The notes under the pieces are model-generated. The model was not told where the DNA came from. It searched no databases and was given only the letters and a program-made list of their open reading frames with translations. DNA of 15,190 bases from Entamoeba histolytica HM-1:IMSS (taxonomy: Eukaryota > Evosea > Mastigamoebida > Endamoebidae): positions 1-15,190 of the forward strand of contig NW_001915199.1 of NCBI RefSeq assembly GCF_000208925.1. The letters run 5' to 3'. A program made the position numbers and the translations under genes. Shown here piece by piece: positions 8,726 to 15,190 of this stretch; the first letter of the stretch is position 1, and every line of letters begins with the position of its first letter.

Positions 8726-11017
8726 TTAATTCTTTACTCTTGGTTCTGTCTTTAAAGATTTCTCATATTTTAATTTCTCATCTGTGAGAATTCCATCATC
8801 AAAATAATAATTTTTAATGAAACAAATAATCTGTGGAATAGCAACAATATCATATTTTGTATCTTTAAAACGTATTACATTATTAATACACTCAAATAAT
8901 CTTAATTTCTTATCCACATTAATTTTATCACCAGCCATATCAAGATTTCCATCATCCAAAAAAGTGTAATCTGTAAGATATGTTCCAATAAATGGAAGAC
9001 ATGGTGTTGTAAAAATGTCTTTAACTTCATTTCTAAATCCTCCAAAATTTCTTTGGAATAACCCACTTAATCGATCAAACTCTGCTTTATTTGGGTCTTG
9101 ATTCACAACTTCCCATGTTCTTTTCATTCTGAAAATAGCAGCATCTCCTAATGATCCTGTTAATGAATATAATAAATCATAATTTTTAATTGCATGTGCT
9201 TTAATACCTAATGATAGAATCTTTTTTACTAATGTAATTCTTTCTTCAAGACTTTCTGTATTTAATATCATATTAACAAAGAAACTAGAAATGAAATTGA
9301 ACATTTGTGTTGATGCTATAATATTTGGTGCTTTATGTCTTAATTTAGCTTTAGCCCATGCCTGTCCAAAGAATTCACTTGGTTCTAATTTATAAAAGAT
9401 TGATGCTTCCATATATGTAAATTGTGATACAATTACATCATCATCTATATCAATAAATTTAACTTTTGGAATTAATTTATCAAATAAATTCTTCATTTTG
9501 TCTGGTTGTGGTAATTGTTCTTTAGTATCAGTACTTTCATCTAATCTTAATGGTGAAATTATACAACTTTGTTTAATTAATGGATTAAATCCTTTTGTCT
9601 TATGATCCATTTCAATTGAATTTTTCAATGTTCCAATTTTACCTTTTATCACAGCTGCAACAGCTCCTTCAACAACTTTAAGATGTTCTTCCATCAATCG
9701 AATTAATCCTTTCTTTACAGTAACATCATAACTAACAGCAAATGAATCAATCCATGTTTTAATAACACCAGCAACTTTTGAACTAATAGCAGCTTTATAT
9801 TGATCTTTTGGTGCTTTATTTTCAGGTTCAAAATCTTCAGGAATATCTAATCGTTCCATCAATTTAAGGAAGAACTTATCTGGTGTAGTAATAGTAGTTA
9901 AAAACATACAAATAGCTTTAACAAAAATACCTGCACGAGAACCAAAAGCAGTTAATTTAAAGACAATAGTATTTAAATTCATATTCTTTTCTGATGCATC
10001 TTCAAGAGTAACATCAGGAAATTCTGTTCCTTTAAGACGTAATACTTCAGGATCTTCATATAACTTCATAGAATCATCTGATTCTTGAACTAATGAATTT
10101 AATCCAATAGATTTAAAATGTTCATTAGCAGATTCTGTAGAAGTGTGTTTATCTTCAACAATATAATCATATACCATATCACTATTATGAATTGAATTAT
10201 AAAGTGAATATAATAATACACTTTTATTTAAATTATGTTTAGGTGTTTTTATACCACTTTCTATTTCAAGTATTTTTCTACTTTCATTATATCCTTTTAC
10301 ATGTAAATGTTGTAAAATAATTCGAATCATTTGTTCTTTATTTATTTTATCTTTAACTTTTTGAACTCCTGGATTTAATTCTTTAACCAATGCTGTTGTA
10401 CGTTGAAGAGGATAAACAATTTCTCTAACCCTTTGAAGTACTGGAAGGTCTTGATAAATTTTTTCTTTCCAATCTGCATGTTGTCCATCGAGATATTGGT
10501 CAGGGTATTTAATGCTTTTAATATTTGTGTCTTCTGATGGATCAACATAAAATTTATCACTTTGCAAATTACCTAATATTTCTTCAACTTTTTTCATTTC
10601 AATAGTTGGATAAATTCCTGGTGTTTTTGTATGACTTGAATAATGTGATGACCCATCATGTGATCCATTATAACTTCCTTCTGGTGTTGTAATTCGTTCA
10701 CTCGATGCATTACTTCCAAATGATGCTTGTGGAAGGTGTGGAATTGATTTCTTATAAGATGCATTATAAGAAGCTGACCCTATTTTAACTGCTGGACTTA
10801 CAGTTGGTGATAATGGAACTTCAATGTTTGGTGTTTTAGAAAGAGGTCCAGTTAAAGGAGGAACTTCAGTGGATTGCATAAGTCCTGATGGCTTCAATGG
10901 AGGTTGTGCTGCTGTATTAGAACCAAAGACATTTTGATTTTTAAATGATCTTCTTCCAATTCTAACACCTTCAGACAATCCATTTGGTAAAGAATTTGGC
11001 ATAGATGGTTGACTCAT
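8726..11017 (-). CDS. RasGEF (CDC25-homology) protein with LisH motif
   Basis: 763 residues. 1-135 is a Ser/Pro/Asn-rich, probably disordered N-terminus. About 225-255 matches a LisH dimerisation motif (IRIILQHL, then GYNESRKILEIESG). About 345-465 fits the RasGEF N-terminal (REM) domain. About 520-755 is the catalytic CDC25 domain, with recognisable conserved blocks: QFTYMEASIFYKLEPSEFFG (532-551), a KNYDLLYSLTGSLGDAAIFR block with the following Lys-Arg-Thr-Trp (611-634), and PCLPFIGTYLTDYTFLDDG (672-690). It should catalyse GDP/GTP exchange on a Ras or Rap GTPase at membranes. LisH with REM and CDC25 is also known in Dictyostelium GEFs, so the layout is amoebozoan. The start is preceded on the minus strand by an initiator-like TAATATTCA. 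Which GTPase it serves cannot be told. Confidence 0.93.
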   Translation of the reverse strand: MSQPSMPNSLPNGLSEGVRIGRRSFKNQNVFGSNTAAQPPLKPSGLMQSTEVPPLTGPLSKTPNIEVPLSPTVSPAVKIGSASYNASYKKSIPHLPQASFGSNASSERITTPEGSYNGSHDGSSHYSSHTKTPGIYPTIEMKKVEEILGNLQSDKFYVDPSEDTNIKSIKYPDQYLDGQHADWKEKIYQDLPVLQRVREIVYPLQRTTALVKELNPGVQKVKDKINKEQMIRIILQHLHVKGYNESRKILEIESGIKTPKHNLNKSVLLYSLYNSIHNSDMVYDYIVEDKHTSTESANEHFKSIGLNSLVQESDDSMKLYEDPEVLRLKGTEFPDVTLEDASEKNMNLNTIVFKLTAFGSRAGIFVKAICMFLTTITTPDKFFLKLMERLDIPEDFEPENKAPKDQYKAAISSKVAGVIKTWIDSFAVSYDVTVKKGLIRLMEEHLKVVEGAVAAVIKGKIGTLKNSIEMDHKTKGFNPLIKQSCIISPLRLDESTDTKEQLPQPDKMKNLFDKLIPKVKFIDIDDDVIVSQFTYMEASIFYKLEPSEFFGQAWAKAKLRHKAPNIIASTQMFNFISSFFVNMILNTESLEERITLVKKILSLGIKAHAIKNYDLLYSLTGSLGDAAIFRMKRTWEVVNQDPNKAEFDRLSGLFQRNFGGFRNEVKDIFTTPCLPFIGTYLTDYTFLDDGNLDMAGDKINVDKKLRLFECINNVIRFKDTKYDIVAIPQIICFIKNYYFDDGILTDEKLKYEKSLKTEPRVKN

Positions 11018-11028
11018 TATTATTGATC

Positions 11029-11037
11029 TGAATATTA
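11029..11037 (-). promoter_or_regulatory. Initiator-like element of the RasGEF gene
   Basis: On the minus strand TAATATTCA matches the Entamoeba initiator AAAAATTCA at 7 of 9 positions, 11 nt before the ATG. This would give a short leader, as is usual in the genus. A clear TATA-like box is not evident. Confidence 0.4.
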
Positions 11038-11429
11038 CTTGAACTTAAAATCTTATTTCCAAAAAAACAAAAAATCTATTTTCAGTATTATTATTTTAAA
11101 AATACTTTGAATCTAACTTATCATAGATACTCTTTGTCAAATAATAATATTTTTATTCTCCTATAATAGAGAATAAATAATAACTCTTATCCAAATAGTT
11201 TTATTCATTTTGCATATAAAAATTAAAAAGGTTTAAATTAAGTCATAAAAACTCTTTAATACAATTGAAATTGAAGAAACACAAATTGTTTATTGTATAG
11301 TTTTTTATATACTCTTCAAAACTATCAAATTATTAAAAATATTATAGAATAGTATAAATATATTTCATTTTATAAATATTCTATCAAATAATCAGCAAGT
11401 TAATATAGTATTTTCAAGAAACATTTTCA
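11038..11429. other. Intergenic DNA upstream of RasGEF gene and receptor relic
   Basis: Very AT-rich. No open frame or RNA gene is recognised. Sequence from about 11390 could belong to the eroded receptor gene that follows, but no Cys motif is readable before 11430. Confidence 0.4.
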
Positions 11430-12560
11430 TGCCTTGAAATAATAAAAGTATTTAATGGATAGATGTTTATAATAATCAATAAATTGTGAGAATTGTTATG
11501 ATTATTATAAACATTCAAGATGAAAAGAATATACATGTTTCTATCCTTAAAGACATAAATAATTAACTAAAAATAAGAAAGTCTGCTTAATGGAATGAAA
11601 TGTATTATATCAATTGCAGAGGTTGTTTTGGATGAGAGACAGAATATTCCATATCAAAACCAATGTTTTATAAAAAAACTAGTCATCAAAAATCAACACA
11701 TATTGTTGTTGAATGTACAAAAAAGTTTCAGTTAATAAGATTGTACTGATTGTACTGATGAATAATATTTAAAAAAAACATGTGAATGTTGTCTTCATAA
11801 ATCAGGTTATCTAACTTACCAATCAATTAACGTTGGAACTTATGTAGTAATGGAATAGTTTTATTTAATAGAATATGAAAATTATATCTTAAACCCAATC
11901 GTTGCAAAGAAATGTATCATATCAATAAAGAAGAAGAATCACAAAAACAATAAGTTAAGTGTGTTATTGTATTAACATTATTAGTACTAATTATAACACT
12001 TCTTTGTAATAAAAAATAGAATGAACAAAAATACATGAAACAGAATTAGAAGACAATACGTTTGATGAAAAGTGTCTTATCACATCATTTATTAAATGAT
12101 GATAAAACATTTGTCAATGAAATATATAAAATATGTTTTTGAATTAGTAATAGAGAAATAAATAAGAAGAAACTGAAAATGGTATATTAATTTCAATAAG
12201 CAATAAAGGAAGGAAAAAAGTAATTATTGCTTTTCAACTCATCACAATAAGACAAGTTCAAATTCAAAAATGAAAAAGAAGTGTACAAGTACAACAAAGA
12301 ACTGTATATGAATTTAGAAATAAATAATAATTCATATACAAGTAGAATAGAATAAAATTCTTTAAGTATTTTAAATAGAAGAGGAAAAGTAACTGTAGAA
12401 GAATTAATTCCAATCAAAATTGAAAAAGAAATAACTAACAAAGCAAGACATAGATGAGTTTATAACAAAATATTTGAAATTGGTCTATTCTTTAGAAATT
12501 TATTATAGAATAGAATTACTTATTGAATCTTTTTATAAATATTAAAAATAAAGCAATTAA
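11430..12560 (+). pseudogene. Relic of a Cys-rich single-pass receptor, TMK-like
   Basis: No intact frame exists, but ordered protein fragments can be read on the plus strand across changing frames and stops. Cys-rich pieces come first: NCENCYDYYKHS (near 11482), NCRGC (near 11612), then DCTDCTDE, stop, YLKKTCECC (11739 onward). These CxxC-xx-YY patterns are typical of Entamoeba TMK and intermediate-lectin ectodomains. Then 11960-12016 encodes a hydrophobic run, VIVLTLLVLIITLLC, followed by NKK and a stop: a transmembrane helix with stop-transfer charge. Further on, VTVEELIPIKIEKEI (12389-12433) and, after a frameshift, DIDEF (12447-12461) resemble the juxtamembrane stretch before TMK kinase domains. 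No kinase motif follows, so the 3' part is lost; the ectodomain is also short. At least four frame changes and many stops show long decay. The TMK assignment is from memory of the family and is moderate; an Igl-like or other Cys-rich protein is the alternative. Confidence 0.5.
12077..12105. repeat. 12-bp hairpin with 2-nt bulge
   Basis: TTATC-AC-ATCATTT (12077-12090) pairs with AAATGAT-GATAA (12094-12105) around ATT; the AC is bulged. It lies inside the receptor relic, just after its transmembrane segment. Probably incidental, but the stem is long for its loop. Confidence 0.4.
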
Positions 12561-12780
12561 ATTATAATTTAATAATTTCTTTAAATAACTTTCTTATTTA
12601 TTAATTAAAATGTTGTGGATTATTTTTCTTTATAATTGTAAAAAAGATGAAAAAGCAGGATTAATCCCCCTATTCAAGTACAATAGAAACAAGTTATATT
12701 AACACAAAACTAATTGCTTAATAGTTTGAAAGAAGATATATTATTGATTCTTTTATAACCTTTTTTGTTTTTTAGGAAAA
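12561..12780. other. AT-rich DNA after the receptor relic
   Basis: No gene is recognised. An open run beginning at the ATG at 12610 codes about 31 residues without family resemblance. It is unclear whether this is the worn-out kinase part of the relic or unrelated DNA. Confidence 0.35.
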
Positions 12781-12885
12781 ATGCTATTTGTTATTTCATT
12801 TTTATTATTGGTTTTTAAATTCTCTTCTTCATTTACTTATAGAAACAAAACGTTGCTTCTACTCTTTTTGTTAGTCATAATTTAG
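12781..12885 (+). other. Small ORF resembling an isolated signal peptide
   Basis: 34 codons starting MLFVISFLLLVFKFSSSF, followed by a hydrophilic patch and a second hydrophobic run, ending in TAG. It looks like a secretion signal without a body, so it may be the 5' stump of a lost surface-protein gene, or chance in T-rich DNA. GTTTGTT, the Entamoeba 5' splice consensus, begins at the base after the stop, and a TAG acceptor candidate at 12966-12968 would give an 83-nt intron, a normal size there. The stop in front of the donor argues against a working gene. Confidence 0.2.
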
Positions 12886-13090
12886 GTTTGTTTATTAACC
12901 AACAGATATTAAAATCTTAAGTGGTTATTCATGAATGCGTTGCTTCATTAAAGTGCTATACTTTTTAGATGAAGTTAATTATTATTTCCTAAAACAAGTA
13001 AATGTTGTTCATTATAAATTATTAATTTATATTTTACTTATCAAATAAAAAAGAAAAATGTTAGTTGAACATTAAATTTGTTATTCTTAA
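12886..13090. other. Intergenic DNA downstream of the acetyltransferase gene
   Basis: No gene is seen. On the minus strand this follows the acetyltransferase stop and should contain its 3' processing signals: several AATAA and TAAA-type motifs occur just beyond the stop. Confidence 0.4.
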
Positions 13091-13699
13091 TTAGTTCAGT
13101 GGAACATCTCGTTGTTCTCTTGTCCATCCTGGATGTTCTGAAACTTTTCTGATAATTCTTGCAGGATTGCCAGCAACAACTGTATTATCTGGAACATCAT
13201 GAGTAACTACAGAAGCAGCACCTACAACTGAATTTTCTCCAATTGTAATTCCTGGAAGAATAGTTGCACCTGCACCAATCCAAGCACCATCTTTAATTAC
13301 AATAGGTAATCCATATTCAACAAGAGAATTTCTAATAAGTGGATCAGTTGGATGAGTAGCTGCAATGAGTTGGACATTAGGACCAATCAAGACATGATTA
13401 CCAATTTTAACGTAATTAGCATCTAGTACTGTTAAATTATAATTAACAAATGTATCATGTCCAACAGAAATGTATTTACCATAATCACAACGAAATGGTG
13501 GAAGTATACAACTATTTTCTCCAAGACTTCCAACAATATCCTTCAACATTTCTAATCTCTTTTGTGCATTTCTTTCACAATTAAAATCAATAATTTTTTC
13601 ACAACAAGACTCTCTGTCATGAGCTAACTCTGGGACTGTACTATCATATAACTTTCCATTAAGCATTAAACTTCTTTCATCAAATGTAGGTGTTGCCAT
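13091..13699 (-). CDS. Maltose/galactoside O-acetyltransferase family protein
   Basis: 202 residues, normal for the Maa/LacA family of hexapeptide acyltransferases. About 8-60 matches the N-terminal Maa domain ([15 protein letters not shown]). About 72-185 is a left-handed beta-helix with hexapeptide repeats such as [29 protein letters not shown] and [19 protein letters not shown] places the catalytic His at 116, and [10 protein letters not shown] (176-185) is the typical acetyl-CoA-side end. All key residues seem intact, so it probably acetylates a sugar or similar hydroxyl group with acetyl-CoA as a soluble trimer. The family is mainly bacterial. A eukaryotic-type promoter and host-like AT-rich codons suggest an old, adapted lateral transfer. 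The physiological substrate is unknown. A Met at the first codon preceded by a strong initiator match fixes the start. Confidence 0.93.
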   Translation of the reverse strand: MATPTFDERSLMLNGKLYDSTVPELAHDRESCCEKIIDFNCERNAQKRLEMLKDIVGSLGENSCILPPFRCDYGKYISVGHDTFVNYNLTVLDANYVKIGNHVLIGPNVQLIAATHPTDPLIRNSLVEYGLPIVIKDGAWIGAGATILPGITIGENSVVGAASVVTHDVPDNTVVAGNPARIIRKVSEHPGWTREQRDVPLN

Positions 13700-13707
13700 C
13701 GTTATTT

Positions 13708-13750
13708 TGAATTTTACAATTTTGGTAATTCTATTTTTTTTTTAAAAAGA
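13708..13750 (-). promoter_or_regulatory. Putative core promoter of the acetyltransferase gene
   Basis: On the minus strand TAAAATTCA (13708-13716) matches the Entamoeba initiator at 8 of 9 positions, 8 nt before the ATG. A TATA-like CTTTTTAAA lies about 30 bp further upstream (13741-13749). This is the best promoter match in the window and shows that a gene of bacterial ancestry sits behind a host-type promoter. Confidence 0.5.
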
Positions 13751-14029
13751 GTCAGAATTTTTGTTCTTTCTTCATTATTTTCTTATCAAACAAAATATAA
13801 TTGATGATTATTACTAAAAACCCAACACACAATAATAACAATTTATATAAATCTTCTGAATTTTCATTATATTCAACAACATAACAATATCAATTGAAAA
13901 CAACTTCCTTAGTTTATGAACTAAATCAATTGTTTTCACTAAAACTATTAACGACATACGTCATGATATTGATGAGTTGAGACAAAAAAATAATCGAAAA
14001 ATAATTGGAAAATGATATATTGTAATTAA
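13751..14029. other. Intergenic DNA between sec63 3' end and acetyltransferase gene
   Basis: Both flanking genes are on the minus strand, so this holds the 3' processing region of sec63 and the upstream region of the acetyltransferase gene. No gene is seen; its notable content is the two-stem hairpin at 13895-13938. Confidence 0.5.
13895..13938. repeat. Two-stem nested hairpin
   Basis: Outer arms TGAAAACAA (13895-13903) and TTGTTTTCA (13930-13938) are perfect complements. Inside, TTAGTT (13909-13914) pairs with AACTAA (13919-13924) around a 4-nt loop, with symmetric 5-nt internal loops on both sides. ATCAATTG occurs at the left edge of each outer arm region. It could fold in the 3' region of sec63 RNA or be a protein-binding dyad. 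Confidence 0.5.
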
Positions 14030-15190
14030 TTAATCATCACTTTCTTCTTCGTCACTCATTTCTTCACTCATTTCTTCTTCTTCATTTTGATTTGTTTGTT
14101 GTGGGTTATTGTTCTTTCTAACAGGACGAGGAATTACAGTAAATTTAATTGGATATGCCCATTCGCAATGAAGATATGAGTCACAAATAATATGTAATAA
14201 TACAACATATGACCCTTCTTCTTTAGGAGAAGGAAGATAAATTTTTGTGATAAATGGCAATTCAGAAATAGGAATATATCCGTGTGTAGCATTAAGAACA
14301 AATTGATTTCTTACATCAGTAATAATAAACCACCAACGCTCTAATCTGGTATTAGGACAATATGGGTTATGAACATAAACATCTTTTGGTGGTTCATGAA
14401 CAATTTCCACATCTGGAATTTCTGGATCAATTTCATCTTCTTCTTTATCAAAATCTTCTTTAGTACTTTTGAGAAGTTCTTCAGCATCATCTGGTAATTC
14501 TTCTTTTTCTCTATTAAGAATATCATCTAATTTACTCTTCCATTGTGGGACAATTTCACCATTTTCGTTTCTAGGATAACGATATCCATTAATAGTAACA
14601 AGAATAGGCACTCCTGCAATTACTTTTCTTGTTCCAGTAATGCTCATTGCTCTAACAATAAATGTGATATTAGTAGGATAATAATTAAAGAAGTTAATAA
14701 TTTGTTTTCTTCTTTCATTAACTAATTGATTGTCATTAGGCTTAATATTTTCTTCAATACTATTTTCATGTTTCTCAATATTTTCTTGTATCTCTTTTGT
14801 TTTATGTTCATCAGTATCTTTAGTATTAAATTTTGGTTTTTTTCCTTCTTTAATGGCTTTTTCATCTAATGCTCTTTTAACTCTTTCTTTCATACTTTCT
14901 ATATTTCTTTTCTTAACTTCACTTCGTTGTTTTTTTGGTTCAATAACCTTATGTTGTTTTTCTACTTCAATACTATCAATCTTTTCATTAATTAAATTCA
15001 TTCGCTCTTCTGGAGTCATCTTTGTGATACGTTCAAATGTCATATTCTTTCCAAAGACTTTTCCACCTTCATTAAAGTCTGGTAACTGTAAGAAATCATC
15101 ATTCTCTCCACATGCTTGAGTAATCATAGCATTTAATCTAATACATTGCCAAATTCCATTTAAATTTTTCTTTCCCATCATTACAGATAC
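14030..15190 (-). CDS. SEC63: Sec63 translocon subunit, C-terminal part (partial)
   Basis: The frame stays open to the window edge (three more codons upstream of the double Met at 15176-15181), so the 5' part is missing; the Met there is internal. Sec63 works with the Sec61 channel in the ER membrane and recruits BiP through its J domain, which would lie outside this window. Seen here: a helical segment with MITQACGENDDFLQLPDF, matching the Sec63 Brl domain region that ends in LLQLP; a long charged, probably coiled or disordered insert (about 60-160 of the visible part); then the terminal Ig-like part with ERWWFIITDVRN, an aromatic pair followed by a beta strand, and LLHIICDSYLHCEW, matching the family LxxxSDSYxGxD-type block. 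The tail is acidic (EEEEMSEEMSDEEESDD), as in Sec63 proteins where it binds Sec62. The insert is longer than in yeast Sec63 by eye. Confidence 0.85.
   Translation of the reverse strand, partial: VSVMMGKKNLNGIWQCIRLNAMITQACGENDDFLQLPDFNEGGKVFGKNMTFERITKMTPEERMNLINEKIDSIEVEKQHKVIEPKKQRSEVKKRNIESMKERVKRALDEKAIKEGKKPKFNTKDTDEHKTKEIQENIEKHENSIEENIKPNDNQLVNERRKQIINFFNYYPTNITFIVRAMSITGTRKVIAGVPILVTINGYRYPRNENGEIVPQWKSKLDDILNREKEELPDDAEELLKSTKEDFDKEEDEIDPEIPDVEIVHEPPKDVYVHNPYCPNTRLERWWFIITDVRNQFVLNATHGYIPISELPFITKIYLPSPKEEGSYVVLLHIICDSYLHCEWAYPIKFTVIPRPVRKNNNPQQTNQNEEEEMSEEMSDEEESDD

Noticed and set aside
12193..12441. Minus-strand frame of 82 codons in the receptor relic region
   Set aside because: No family resemblance. 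The plus strand carries ordered receptor-like fragments, so this is probably antisense of the relic.
14730..15119. Plus-strand frame of 129 codons opposite Sec63
   Set aside because: Ser/Phe/Leu-rich antisense of a Lys/Glu-rich segment; the Sec63 frame has recognisable motifs.
1..15190. CRISPR array, bacterial operon, insertion sequence, tRNA array or intact LINE/SINE
   Set aside because: No regular repeat-spacer pattern, transposase, reverse transcriptase or cloverleaf was found by reading, and the gene content and promoters are eukaryotic.

Overview
The window looks like nuclear DNA of a parasitic amoeba of the Entamoeba histolytica group (E. histolytica, E. dispar or a close relative). 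Four things point there. Coding and especially intergenic DNA are extremely AT-rich. The five complete genes are each a single open frame, and no intron was needed to read any of them. The 5' leaders are very short, and near several start codons there are sequences close to the Entamoeba core promoter set (TATA-like GTATTTAAAG, GAAC box, initiator AAAAATTCA). The gene content (RasGEF, VIT/vWA protein, SAC3 protein, bacterial-type maltose-O-acetyltransferase, Sec63) is eukaryotic with one gene of bacterial ancestry. The species call is inference; no rRNA or other marker is present.

Layout. 1-1915: a gene-free AT desert with a small decayed tandem repeat at the left edge and a less AT-rich island near 1.3 kb. 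1916-2926 (-): a secreted, charge-segregated, Lys/Ser-rich protein of unknown function. 2927-4384: intergenic, with a nested inverted repeat. 4385-5569 (+): SAC3/GANP-family protein (mRNA export type). 5570-6595: intergenic. 6596-8668 (+): VIT + vWA domain protein. 8726-11017 (-): LisH + RasGEF protein, convergent with the previous gene and only 57 bp from it. 11018-13090: no intact gene, but about 11.43-12.56 kb (+) holds a badly eroded relic of a Cys-rich single-pass membrane receptor, most like the Entamoeba transmembrane kinase (TMK) family. 13091-13699 (-): maltose/galactoside O-acetyltransferase, probably acquired from bacteria. 14030-15190 (-): the 3' part of Sec63, cut by the window edge.

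The genes do not form an operon or an obvious pathway. They are independent eukaryotic transcription units for RNA export, Ras signalling, ER translocation and sugar or coenzyme-type acetylation. The most unusual items are the secreted protein (signal peptide, acidic block with no K/R, then about 270 residues of Gly/Ala/Lys amphipathic sequence ending in a Lys tail with no acidic residue) and the receptor relic that no intact open frame reveals. Functional statements are family-based inference from motifs read by eye; no database search was run.
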